Origin: JAGORY01 sp964517585
GTDB lineage: Bacteria > Patescibacteriota > Gracilibacteria > Peribacterales > Peribacteraceae
Length of the DNA stretch: 22,364 bases
Assembly (NCBI GenBank): GCA_964517585.1
Contig: CAZFCB010000022.1
Span: forward strand, 1-22,364
Direction: 5' to 3'
Below, piece by piece: positions 1 through 6,489 of the stretch. The position numbers were made by a program, and so were the translations under genes. The notes beneath the pieces were generated by a model. It was not told the origin of the DNA, ran no database searches, and worked only from the letters and a program-made list of their open reading frames with translations. Every line of letters starts with the position of its first letter. The stretch's first letter is position 1.

Positions 1-20
1 GATTCTCTCAGGCGGCTCCA
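1..20 (+). tRNA. 3' end of a tRNA, truncated by the window edge
   Basis: The first 20 bases read as the T-loop end (GATT), T-stem 3' strand (CTCTC), 3' acceptor strand (AGGCGGC), discriminator T and CCA of a tRNA. They are identical to bases 155-174. The rest of the gene would lie left of the window. The acceptor strand predicts a 5' strand close to GCCGCCT; tRNA-Thr is a guess from family resemblance only. The anticodon is not visible, so identity and function cannot be decided. Confidence 0.4.
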
Positions 21-38
21 TCATCTTTACCTTAGCTC

Positions 39-78
39 CAGACTTCGCTCCTCTCGTGCGGAGCTTCGTCCGGCAAGC
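39..78 (+). repeat. Palindromic element inserted in the tRNA-like D loop
   Basis: The element folds as GAC-ttc-GCTCC, an 8-base loop, then GGAGC-ttc-GTC (41-69), followed by the tail CCGGCAAGC. The same design occurs inside sufB at 18221-18256: CC-ttc-GCCTC, loop, GAGGC-tac-GG, then a CCGGCAGGC tail. Shared outer pairs, the same internal loop and similar tails suggest one small dispersed palindrome family. This was seen by eye and not aligned by program. Confidence 0.5.
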
Positions 79-120
79 AGCAGTAGAGCAATACACTTAC
101 TTATGAACAGTCGAGAGTTC

Positions 121-154
121 CCTGCCCGCCGAAGCGCCGCAGCGCGTAGGTGGG
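121..154 (+). repeat. Hairpin inserted in the tRNA-like T loop
   Basis: CCCGCC (125-130) pairs with GGTGGG (149-154, one G-T pair), and GCG pairs with CGC further in. The insertion lies exactly between TTC and GATT of an otherwise normal 7-base T loop. GC-rich palindromes beginning CCTGCCCGCCG are, from general knowledge, common in Candidate Phyla Radiation genomes. It is not obviously related to the D-loop element. Confidence 0.45.
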
Positions 155-184
155 GATTCTCTCAGGCGGCTCCAACTAGGTTTC

Positions 185-610
185 TCACTCCTGACACATC
201 TCACACACTCCATAGAACTCAAGCGCGTGCCGCTCGACCTTGAATTTCTTCTGATCTTTCAGGCGCTGTTTCACAGTATCTAAATCATGACTCACAACGA
301 CATCGTCGATTCTTTTACAGTTGGTGCAGATGAGGTGATGGCGGTGTTCGTCGGGCGAAAGTTCGTAGCGCCGTTTTCGTTCATCGAACTGGATTGTTTG
401 TACAATATTTTTCTTGGCTAAGAATTTAAGTTCACGGTACACGGTTGTTTTGTTTGCAAGGATCTCTTTGGTTTTCAGTACTTCTAAAATCGCAACTGCA
501 CTAAGAGGAGACGAAGAGCGAGTGAAGGCACGGATAATTTCCCGCCGTGCAACCGTCATGCGTTCTCCTGACGCCTTTAAATCATCGATAATATGATCTG
601 CAGACGACAT
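185..610 (-). CDS. Fur-family metal-dependent transcriptional regulator
   Basis: A 141-residue protein, the usual length for the Fur/Zur/PerR family of dimeric metal-sensing repressors. Residues 1-80 are the winged helix-turn-helix half, including ARREII and the NKTTVYREL recognition region. Residues 85-141 are the dimerisation and metal half, with H89, H91 and H92, then C95-x-x-C98, and C136-x-x-C139 near the end; the two CxxC pairs are the structural zinc site of the family. The sequence alone does not say whether it senses iron, zinc or peroxide. A ZIP metal transporter lies 0.5 kb away, which makes Zur-type sensing attractive but is only inference. The ATG at 610 sits 6 bases after a likely -10 box, so the mRNA may be leaderless. 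A 7-1-7 palindrome upstream suggests autoregulation. Confidence 0.93.
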   Translation of the reverse strand: MSSADHIIDDLKASGERMTVARREIIRAFTRSSSPLSAVAILEVLKTKEILANKTTVYRELKFLAKKNIVQTIQFDERKRRYELSPDEHRHHLICTNCKRIDDVVVSHDLDTVKQRLKDQKKFKVERHALEFYGVCEMCQE

Positions 611-616
611 AGTGGC

Positions 617-645
617 ATCTTATTTTGAATCTAGAATTGGCACAA
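617..645 (-). promoter_or_regulatory. Likely promoter of the Fur-family gene
   Basis: On the minus strand TTGTGC (640-645) and TAAGAT (617-622) are separated by exactly 17 bases. The -10 ends 6 bases before the ATG, which puts the expected transcription start at or next to the start codon. The palindrome at 654-670 lies just upstream of the -35. Confidence 0.5.
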
Positions 646-653
646 GAGATGTA

Positions 654-670
654 ATGCAACTAAGTTGCAT
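654..670. promoter_or_regulatory. Perfect 17-base palindrome, candidate Fur-family operator
   Basis: ATGCAACT-A-AGTTGCAT is perfectly symmetric around A662. It contains a 7-1-7 dyad (TGCAACT, A, AGTTGCA), the layout used by many Fur-family operators. It lies 44 bases from the start of the Fur-family gene, and its right arm contains the proposed -35 (TTGCAT) of the cold-shock gene. Recognition by the neighbouring regulator is inference. Confidence 0.5.
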
Positions 671-693
671 AAGTGATGACATTCACCTATCCT
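665..693 (+). promoter_or_regulatory. Likely promoter of the cold-shock gene
   Basis: TTGCAT (665-670) and TATCCT (688-693) are 17 bases apart. Transcription from here gives a leader of about 75 bases, which fits the long 5' leaders known for cold-shock genes. The -35 is inside the palindrome, so a protein bound there would block the polymerase. Confidence 0.45.
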
Positions 694-774
694 GTGTGCT
701 AGGTGGCGGAATTCCTTCTGTAAAAAGAAGCGTTTGCAACCGCCGCCACACTTTTTTTTCTTCCCATTTTATTT

Positions 775-972
775 ATGCCGACAGGCACAATCAAGAAAAA
801 GACCGAAAAAGGTTTCGGTTTCATCGCTCAGACTGATGGCGGTGCAGATGTCTTCTTCCACCTCTCTGCCACGAACGGCCAGTTCGATGCATTGCAGGAG
901 GGGCAGGCTGTCACGTTCGACATCGAGAACGGCGAAAAAGGCCCAAAGGCCGCAAACGTCGTCGCTGCCTAA
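775..972 (+). CDS. csp: Cold-shock domain protein (CspA family)
   Basis: A 65-residue single cold-shock domain, full length for the family. Nucleic-acid binding motifs are KGFGFI (RNP1, about residues 12-17) and VFFHLS (RNP2, about 26-31). Family members bind single-stranded RNA and DNA in the cytoplasm and melt RNA structure, acting as RNA chaperones. The start is ATG, preceded by a pyrimidine-rich stretch (733-762) and not by a Shine-Dalgarno site. It appears monocistronic, with its own promoter and a possible hairpin after the stop. Longer open frames on the other strand and in other frames over this locus are shadows. Confidence 0.95.
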   Translation: MPTGTIKKKTEKGFGFIAQTDGGADVFFHLSATNGQFDALQEGQAVTFDIENGEKGPKAANVVAA

Positions 973-996
973 TTGCGACAATCAATTCGTTCTCCC

Positions 997-1025
997 CTTG
1001 CCGGTTACTGCAAAGTGCCGGCAAG
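997..1025 (+). terminator. Stem-loop after the cold-shock gene, possible terminator
   Basis: CTTGCCGG (997-1004) pairs perfectly with CCGGCAAG (1018-1025) around a 13-base loop, 25 bases after the stop. No T run follows, so it may be an mRNA-stabilising hairpin or a weak terminator. The rest of 973-1122 shows no gene. Confidence 0.3.
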
Positions 1026-1122
1026 CGAGGGGGGCGAGAGTCAGATAAAAGAAACTCATGGCTCGGCATATCACTGAGATCCATGAATTATAGCCGCGTC
1101 TATCGTTCATCTTTTCTTCCCC

Positions 1123-1881
1123 ATGCCAACAACGACACTCCTTATTTTTTTAAGCGTCATTGGGATCAGCCTTCTGTCGCTCGTTGGGGTGTCCTTGTTT
1201 TTATTACGTGAGTCCCTCATTCGTACACTTCTTCTCTACATCGTAAGTTTTTCAACGGGAAGTCTCTTTGGAGATGTTTTCTATCACATGCTTCCTGAAA
1301 TTGCGCAAAGTAGCAGTACGTTTGATCGTGCAATGTCATTCGTACTTCTTGGCATTCTCATTTCGTTTGTCATTGAAAAGTTTATTCACTGGCACCATTG
1401 CCACATTCTTCCTGCGGATGATGCGCACTGCGAACACCATCATGTTGGAGTCATGAGTCTTGTCGGAGACGGTGTGCATAACTTTATCGACGGCATTTTG
1501 ATAGCAGGAAGCTTTCTTGTGAGCACAGAGATCGGCTTTGCAACAACGATTGCAGTCATGCTTCACGAAATTCCCCAAGAGATAGGTGACTTTGCAATTT
1601 TGCTCCATAGCGGTTTTAGTCGAACAAAAGCCATTCTTTTCAATCTTCTCTCAGCATCGACCGCCCTTCTTGGAGCCATGATCGTCGTGGTCTTTACGAC
1701 ATCGGCGCCGGTCTTTTCAGGGGCACTTCTTCCTATTGCTGCTGGGAATTTTTTGTACCTTGCAGGATCAGATCTTATTCCTGAGCTTCACAAGCACACC
1801 GGACTTCGACAAGGAGTTTTGCAGCTTCTCTGCATCATTCTTGGCATGGCAACGATGTATTCGTTGACGTTCCTCGAGTAG
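1123..1881 (+). CDS. ZIP-family divalent metal transporter
   Basis: A 252-residue membrane protein that probably imports zinc or another divalent metal across the cytoplasmic membrane. Hydrophobic segments lie near residues 5-28, 33-55, 70-88, 124-146, 168-192, 200-217 and 230-248. The two family signature helices are present: HNFIDG (119-124) and HEIPQEIGDF (148-157), whose H119, N120, D123, H148, E149, Q152 and E153 match the binuclear metal site. A histidine-rich loop (89-107) sits between helices III and IV, as in ZIP proteins. The ATG is preceded by CTTTTCTTCCCC, with no Shine-Dalgarno. The stop lies 3 bases from the end of the convergent histidine kinase gene. Control by the nearby Fur-family protein is plausible, but no palindrome like that at 654-670 was seen in 973-1122. 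Confidence 0.88.
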   Translation: MPTTTLLIFLSVIGISLLSLVGVSLFLLRESLIRTLLLYIVSFSTGSLFGDVFYHMLPEIAQSSSTFDRAMSFVLLGILISFVIEKFIHWHHCHILPADDAHCEHHHVGVMSLVGDGVHNFIDGILIAGSFLVSTEIGFATTIAVMLHEIPQEIGDFAILLHSGFSRTKAILFNLLSASTALLGAMIVVVFTTSAPVFSGALLPIAAGNFLYLAGSDLIPELHKHTGLRQGVLQLLCIILGMATMYSLTFLE

Positions 1882-1884
1882 GAA

Positions 1885-4080
1885 TCAATGCTGCCTTGGA
1901 TCGAGAGGGATCATGAGTGAAAAGGTCGTGCCTTTATTTTCTGAACTCTCAAACGTGAGTGTTGCGCCGATCGTTTCTGCGGCAATGTATGAGATGTACA
2001 GTCCGAGACCATTGCCGTCTGTGTCAGATTTTTTGGCATTACTAGTACGGAACAACTTATGTCCGATTTGATCTTTCTCTTCCTCGGGAATGCCAATGCC
2101 AGTATCCGTTACAGACAAGAGTGCCATGCCCTTCGATTCATTTTTCGAAATAACGATTGTTACTGCAGATTCCGGACTGCAGTACTTAATTGCATTCGAA
2201 AGGAGGTTTTCAAGAATAAGTTCGACAAGATTTTTGTCAGAACGAATGCCAATCATCTTCTCTGGTACATCAAGGGAAATACCGATTTTCTTTTGCTTCA
2301 ACTCAAAATCAAACGATGACACTGTCTTTCGGATCAGTTTCTGGAGATCAATTGTTTCCGCACTGACCTGAAATTTTCCGAGTTCAATCTTTGATACGTT
2401 CAAGAGTGCGTTAACGAGATGCACCATGCGTGTATTCGACGTCGCAACCTGTGCAATGTACTCTTGCTGCTCACTGGTGAGCGCTCCTGCATCTTCTGCG
2501 ATGAGCATTTCTAGGTACCAGCGCATAGATGAAAGAGGTGTTCTGAGTTGGTGGCTCACGAGTGCAATGAATTCAGACTTCATGTGATCAATTTTTCGTT
2601 CATCCGTGATGTCACGCATGACTGCAATGCTCCCAATACATTCTTTTTCACGCAGGATTGGTGTGACGCGTATTTGAAGTGCTGTGAGTTCGTTGTTTGG
2701 TTTTTTGAGAGTGAACTGAGGGTCAATAGATGGTCGATAGGGATTTCCGGTTTTCAGTACCTCAAGAACTGGTTGGCCGGAAGATGCGAGAGATTTTCCT
2801 TCCTTATCACAAATGCTCAAGAATTCTGTGACATGCTTCCCTTTCCCATCACAACGCCCTGTCAGCACTTCGGTCATGTGGTTCATATACGTGATGATGC
2901 CTTTTTCATCTGTCACAATAAGCCCGTCTGCCATGCTTTGGAGGATTGCCGTATCTGCTGCGAGTTGCTTTTGTAATGCCTTTGTCCGATCTGTCACGAT
3001 CGCTTCTAAGTTCTCGTGAGATTTTCGAAGTCGCTTTGTCAGTGCATCAGCCGCACTATCCACAATTTCAATCTCATTTCCTGTAAAAATAGAGCGCGCA
3101 AATTTCCAGTTTCTTGTTTCGATCCCATCAAGTTTTTCTGCCAATTCTTCCAGAGGCCCGACAATTCGTCGGCCGACAAAAAATGTAGAGAGAGAAAGAA
3201 ATACGATGATCATCAAACCTGCCCCCAATAGAGTTGTCGCAAGCCGTATCGTAGGTGCTCGCACTTCATAGAGGTCGACTTTTGCAAGAATTGCCCAACC
3301 CAATGTCGGGACAGAACGGTAGGCAGCAAGTACTGGAATACCTGAATAGTCGATTGTTTCCTCAATACCTTCAGTCCCTGCAAGTGCCCTACGTACAACC
3401 GAGAACGTTTCATGATTTTGATCAAGTACAGGCACGATGCGGCCTAGCGCATCATCAGCTCGAAGAACAATTTCATGATCATCGACCATTGTTGCGAGCA
3501 ATACTTCGGTCGTTTTCACTCCGGAATCTACATGCAAGATACGCGAAGCAAGTGCCATTGCATCAAATGTCGCTACCAATGTTCCTGTGCGGATGGAGCC
3601 ATTCATCTGCGGGGCAGCGATGACATACAGTGTCCACCCAGCTTCCGTGACGATTGGACGGAAAATAGCTCCTTCGTTGCCATGCATTGTTCGCAAAAGA
3701 TCCTTCGTCAGTGGCAGCGTACTTGTATCGCCCGCGATCACAGTTACGTTTCCACCAGCATCCACCTTCAGGAGCTGACGGAATCCAATCAGCGATGTCA
3801 CAGATGGTAGTTTTTCCAAAACCGTGTCTCGACCCAAAATAGAAATTTGCTCGCGTTGCCTGAAAATTGTCGACTCAAGGAGCTCCTCCTTACTTGCGGT
3901 AATAGACTGGAGTTGTGACGTTGTCCGTATTTTTAATTCATTCCATGACAGGAAAAATGAAACGACAGAGACTGCAATAACAGTGAGAGCTAGAAGTGCA
4001 AATGACTCAAAAAATAACGACGTCCTCAGCGAAGAGCCTTGTACAGGGTGCCGTTTGTTATCGTTCATGTTTGAAGGCAT
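1885..4080 (-). CDS. Membrane sensor histidine kinase (Cache-like, HAMP, PAS, HisKA, HATPase)
   Basis: A 731-residue protein. There is a membrane segment at 21-45, then an extracytoplasmic region (46-276) ending in GIPVLAAYRSVPTLGW, which resembles double-Cache ligand sensors. A second membrane segment (277-302) is followed by HAMP (about 303-353), a short coiled region and a PAS domain (about 370-485). The kinase core has the phosphoacceptor H510 in VSHQLRTP, N box N625-N629, G1 DTGIGIP (659-665) and G2 GNGLGL (689-694). It would autophosphorylate in response to an external ligand and pass phosphate to a response regulator. None is adjacent; the nearest is at 14671-15108 at the head of the pilus cluster. 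A GGAGAG stretch 6 bases before the ATG is one of the few Shine-Dalgarno-like sites here. The gene lies beyond the pilin terminator and has its own promoter. Confidence 0.93.
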   Translation of the reverse strand: MPSNMNDNKRHPVQGSSLRTSLFFESFALLALTVIAVSVVSFFLSWNELKIRTTSQLQSITASKEELLESTIFRQREQISILGRDTVLEKLPSVTSLIGFRQLLKVDAGGNVTVIAGDTSTLPLTKDLLRTMHGNEGAIFRPIVTEAGWTLYVIAAPQMNGSIRTGTLVATFDAMALASRILHVDSGVKTTEVLLATMVDDHEIVLRADDALGRIVPVLDQNHETFSVVRRALAGTEGIEETIDYSGIPVLAAYRSVPTLGWAILAKVDLYEVRAPTIRLATTLLGAGLMIIVFLSLSTFFVGRRIVGPLEELAEKLDGIETRNWKFARSIFTGNEIEIVDSAADALTKRLRKSHENLEAIVTDRTKALQKQLAADTAILQSMADGLIVTDEKGIITYMNHMTEVLTGRCDGKGKHVTEFLSICDKEGKSLASSGQPVLEVLKTGNPYRPSIDPQFTLKKPNNELTALQIRVTPILREKECIGSIAVMRDITDERKIDHMKSEFIALVSHQLRTPLSSMRWYLEMLIAEDAGALTSEQQEYIAQVATSNTRMVHLVNALLNVSKIELGKFQVSAETIDLQKLIRKTVSSFDFELKQKKIGISLDVPEKMIGIRSDKNLVELILENLLSNAIKYCSPESAVTIVISKNESKGMALLSVTDTGIGIPEEEKDQIGHKLFRTSNAKKSDTDGNGLGLYISYIAAETIGATLTFESSENKGTTFSLMIPLDPRQH

Positions 4081-4092
4081 AAAAATCTCTCC

Positions 4093-4121
4093 ATTTTAGC
4101 ATATTCGAGCCATTTTTTCCA
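4093..4121 (-). promoter_or_regulatory. Likely promoter of the histidine kinase gene
   Basis: On the minus strand TGGAAA (4116-4121), a 17-base spacer and TAAAAT (4093-4098) with an extended TGC just before the -10. The -10 ends 12 bases before the ATG, giving a very short leader that starts around the GGAGAG site. Confidence 0.4.
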
Positions 4122-4136
4122 GTATTCATTCGCAAT

Positions 4137-4165
4137 AAAAAAAGCCCTTCCGAGCGGAAGGGCTT
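4137..4165 (-). terminator. Rho-independent terminator of the pilin genes
   Basis: AAGCCCTTCCG (4142-4152) pairs with CGGAAGGGCTT (4155-4165). Read on the minus strand the hairpin is followed by a run of seven T. It begins 20 bases after the pilin stop at 4186 and separates the pilus cluster from the histidine kinase gene. Confidence 0.85.
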
Positions 4166-4185
4166 ACAAGGCACTATGACACTCT

Positions 4186-4808
4186 TTAGCGCGTTACAGA
4201 GATGGTTGCACCTTGTTCTGCTCCTGGTGCGGTGACCGTAATACGGCCATTCTGGAGGCTCTGGATTTTGTAGTACGTCCCTGTCGCAGTTGCGGACTGG
4301 GGATCACTTGGCATGGCTACGACATACGAACCTGTGAGTGAATTGAGACTCACGCCATCTGCGTCACAATCGACATTCACACCGCTTTTGCAGACCCACT
4401 TGGCGGTTGTTGTAATCCCTGCTGGTACATTGCCATTATGATCAAGAGCATACTGGTACACGGCATCAAGGATTGTTTTTATATCTGATCGGCGCTGAGC
4501 GTTGCGAGCGTCACCCAACTGTTTCGTAGGGTTGATGGCAACGATCACGATCGCAGCGAGGATCGCGATGATACCGATGACGAGCAGCAGCTCGATAAGT
4601 GTAAAACCANNNNNNNNNNNNNNNNNNNNNNNNNNNNNNNNNNNNNNNNNNNNNNNNNNNNNNNNNNNNNNNNNNNNNNNNNNNNNNNNNNNNNNNNNNN
4701 NNNNNNNNNAGCGAGGATCGCGATGATACCGATGACGAGCAGCAGCTCGATAAGTGTAAAACCATGTTTTGCTGCGAGGCGAGCGCGATTGAGGGAGAAG
4801 GGGAACAT
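4186..4808 (-). CDS. Type IV major-type pilin, split by a spurious scaffold gap
   Basis: A type IV prepilin, the subunit of the pilus fibre. The coding frame starts at ATG 4808, with a 16-residue basic leader ending in KHG, then the mature N-terminus FTLIELLLVIGIIAILA with Glu at position 5. A globular domain follows with one cysteine pair (CKSGVNVDC), and the end is ISVTR. The 100 N at 4610-4709 break the frame. Bases 4710-4764 repeat 4555-4609 exactly, and removing 155 bases (4610-4764) restores one continuous frame of 155 codons plus stop. The leader is pyrimidine-rich, without a Shine-Dalgarno site. It is a tandem paralogue of the pilin at 4965-5405, with an identical first 39 mature residues. 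The intergenic stretch between them (4809-4964) shows no terminator, so they may be co-transcribed. Confidence 0.85.
4555..4764. other. Assembly gap (100 N) flanked by an exact 55-base duplication
   Basis: Bases 4555-4609 and 4710-4764 are identical and flank exactly 100 N, the conventional filler for a gap of unknown size. The duplicated stretch encodes the pilin N-terminus, which also occurs in near-identical form in the neighbouring pilin. The natural reading is that two contigs ended in the same repeat and were joined without merging the overlap. Confidence 0.9.
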
Positions 4809-4964
4809 AAGGAGGAGGAAAGAAAAGTGGTGCTCTGTGCACGCGATAGTAATAGTGTATCAGCAGCTGAGACTCGTCACATCGGAGACGTTGGCATTTC
4901 TAGAAAGTTATGTCTTGATAAAGCCAAACTCCAGATCAGGTTTTCCTTCTTTCGTCATGATCAG

Positions 4965-5405
4965 TTAGCGAGTAACAGAAATTGCAGCGCTTTGCTCTGC
5001 ATCTGGAGCAGCAACCGTGATGCGGTTACCAGACTTCACAATTGTGTAGCTTGTGGATGTCGCAGTTGCTGTCTGTGGGTCAGCAGGTATGGCTACGATG
5101 TACGCACCCGTGAGTACATTGAGGTTAATGAGCCCCGTACAATCGACGGTCACGCCGCTGCGGCAGATTGCCTTAGCAGTTGTCTCGATTGTCGATGGCA
5201 ATGTTCCATTGTTATCAATGGAATACTGATACACAGCATTCAGAATCGTGTTTACGTCAGCACGGCGCTGAGCGTTGCGAGCGTCACCCAACTGTTTCGT
5301 AGGGTTGATAGCAACGATCACGATCGCAGCGAGGATCGCGATAATACCGATGACGAGCAGAAGCTCGATAAGCGTGAAGCCACGCTTGAGAGATGAAAGA
5401 GACAT
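4965..5405 (-). CDS. Type IV major-type pilin
   Basis: A 146-residue prepilin. It has a short leader with a lysine-arginine-glycine end (cleavage after G9) and a mature N-terminus FTLIELLLVIGIIAILA with the conserved Glu5. A hydrophobic helix runs to about residue 34, and a globular domain carries a cysteine pair (CRSGVTVDC) that could close a small disulphide loop. It would be processed by a prepilin peptidase not encoded here and polymerised by PilB and PilC. It shares the first 39 mature residues and much of the rest with the pilin at 4186-4808. The ATG at 5405 is preceded by TTTCCCTTCCTC and not by a Shine-Dalgarno site. Its promoter and a structured leader of about 120 bases lie in 5406-5562. 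Confidence 0.93.
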   Translation of the reverse strand: MSLSSLKRGFTLIELLLVIGIIAILAAIVIVAINPTKQLGDARNAQRRADVNTILNAVYQYSIDNNGTLPSTIETTAKAICRSGVTVDCTGLINLNVLTGAYIVAIPADPQTATATSTSYTIVKSGNRITVAAPDAEQSAAISVTR

Positions 5406-5430
5406 AAAATGATGAGGAAGGGAAAGAGAT

Positions 5431-5513
5431 ACGGAGAAACCTCCGTGTCGCAGGACAACAGCATAGCAAGCCGTTTTTATTTCATGCTATCCCGAAAAAA
5501 AGCTCGGCTTGCT
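5431..5513 (-). promoter_or_regulatory. Structured 5' leader of the pilin mRNA
   Basis: Two inverted repeats lie between the proposed promoter and the pilin start: ACGGAG/CTCCGT (5431-5446, 4-base loop) and AGCAAGCCG/CGGCTTGCT (5465-5513). The left arm of the second can instead pair with TGCTAT at 5485-5490, so two exclusive folds are possible. A regulatory role is inference. Confidence 0.35.
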
Positions 5514-5533
5514 TTCGTTCGTATTTATTTCTT

Positions 5534-5562
5534 TTTATAGGTTTGGAAAAACTTCTCTGCAA
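5534..5562 (-). promoter_or_regulatory. Likely promoter of the tandem pilin genes
   Basis: On the minus strand TTGCAG (5557-5562), a 17-base spacer, then TATAAA (5534-5539). Transcription would start near 5527 and give a leader of about 120 bases. The strong match fits a highly expressed fibre subunit transcribed apart from the minor pilins. Confidence 0.55.
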
Positions 5563-5715
5563 TAGTTATTCTGCGCGTATTTTTCTTCATATATCATCTC
5601 ATGCAATGTGTTCACAATTTTTTTATTGTTATACATATTTTGCTTGCAAATTCTACTTTGAAGAGCTTCTACAGAGAATATAGCCTGTGTCTACATATCG
5701 TAGTTTCACACTCCG

Positions 5716-5743
5716 TATATCGCACATTGCGATGTGCTATATA
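5716..5743. repeat. 12-base inverted repeat in the AT-rich gap between minor and major pilin genes
   Basis: TATATCGCACAT (5716-5727) and ATGTGCTATATA (5732-5743) pair at 11 of 12 positions around TGCG. T5 follows on the plus strand only, where no gene ends, so it is not an obvious terminator for the minor pilin operon. An operator is possible. Apart from this site, the promoter and the leader structure, 5406-5868 is AT-rich and shows no gene. Confidence 0.4.
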
Positions 5744-5868
5744 TTTTTAGGTCGTTTTTTACAGCATGACCACGAGACAGCGTCGGTGTTTGTCTGTGAT
5801 ACGCTTTGCAAGATTCGCTTGATTTTTTGACAATTCAAACAATTCGTAGTGTCTCATTTCTGTTGAGA

Positions 5869-6489
5869 TTAACACGAAATAGCAATATCAGACTGCGAGC
5901 ACACTGCGTTGTCGCAGTGATACCAAATATACTGATGATTCGTACAAACTGGGGGGGGGCAACTGCCACACCCGCCCGCTTCACTCTGGTCGTCAGGGAA
6001 CAGTGTGACAGTTGTGCCGAATGTACGGACATACGGTTGTGGCACAATAGTTGGAATCGTAGTCGTGAGGTCAAATGAGTACGCAACATTTATATCCGCA
6101 ACATTTCGGAATGAAAGTTTTGAAATTGTGACACGAGACGGGAGCAGACCGCTCGTCGATGTTTTTTGGATCATGGTAAAATTCCCAATCGGATTACGAG
6201 CAAACATAGTAGGGAATTCGCTGTTACTCGCCATTTGCAAAACAAGAACGCTGCCAGTTGTATTCGTTGTGGGAGCTAATACTTTTTCTGCACGGCGGAT
6301 ATTTTTTGTCGTTGCCTCTAGAAGCTGCAGCCCTGTTTGTTCAAGTTCAGCGACAGAACGCTGACGTATCCGAGCTTCTTGCGTTGCAATGTACACCGCG
6401 ACAATGGTGCCGCTCATCATGGAAAGAATGCCGAGAAATAATATTGTTTCAAGAAGAGAAAAAGCGGCGTGTAGTGTTCTGGTATTCAT
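5869..6489 (-). CDS. Minor pilin-like protein with a cysteine-rich tail (PilW/PilJ-like)
   Basis: A 206-residue protein if it starts at ATG 6489, which overlaps the upstream stop in a coupled ATGA; a start 11 codons further upstream is open but less likely. The N-terminus has a pilin-type helix: the leader ends HAA, then FSLLETILFLGIL, with Glu at +5 if cleavage precedes the Phe. The residue before the cut would be Ala instead of the usual Gly. The C-terminus holds seven cysteines in about 35 residues, just after a run of nine C on the coding strand. Position among pilus genes and the N-terminal helix point to a minor pilin; the exact type is unknown. A one-base change in the C run would replace the cysteine-rich tail with a different one reading on to 5835. 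Confidence 0.75.
   Translation of the reverse strand: MNTRTLHAAFSLLETILFLGILSMMSGTIVAVYIATQEARIRQRSVAELEQTGLQLLEATTKNIRRAEKVLAPTTNTTGSVLVLQMASNSEFPTMFARNPIGNFTMIQKTSTSGLLPSRVTISKLSFRNVADINVAYSFDLTTTIPTIVPQPYVRTFGTTVTLFPDDQSEAGGCGSCPPPVCTNHQYIWYHCDNAVCSQSDIAISC
5951..5959. repeat. Homopolymer run of nine G (nine C on the coding strand)
   Basis: The run lies in the minor pilin gene near its 3' end and encodes Pro-Pro plus flanking bases. Such tracts slip during replication and are also a common sequencing error source. No other G or C run this long was seen in the window. Confidence 0.8.

Larger units (their letters stand above)
26..174 (+). pseudogene. tRNA-like sequence interrupted in the D loop and T loop
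   Basis: A tRNA outline is visible. The D stem is GCTC (35-38) with GAGC (86-89), the T stem is GAGAG (113-117) with CTCTC (159-163), and the 3' end is AGGCGGC-T-CCA (164-174). The D loop AGCAGTA (79-85) is preceded by about 40 extra bases (39-78). The T loop TTC/GATT is split by about 34 extra bases (121-154), which form a hairpin. The 5' acceptor TTTACCT (26-32) pairs with the 3' strand only in its inner half, and no convincing 5-bp anticodon stem with a 7-base loop can be drawn around 91-107. I read it as a decayed tRNA, possibly a tandem copy of the one ending at base 20. A working tRNA whose inserts are processed out is less likely, and an assembly chimera is also possible. Confidence 0.45.

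Noticed and set aside
1..174. Mobile element with attachment-site repeats
   Set aside because: The 134 bases between the repeats hold no integrase or any other gene; tandem tRNA decay or an assembly edge is simpler.
4186..4842. A 218-residue fused or frameshifted pilin
   Set aside because: The apparent extension comes from the N gap and the duplicated 55 bases; the corrected gene is an ordinary 155-residue prepilin.
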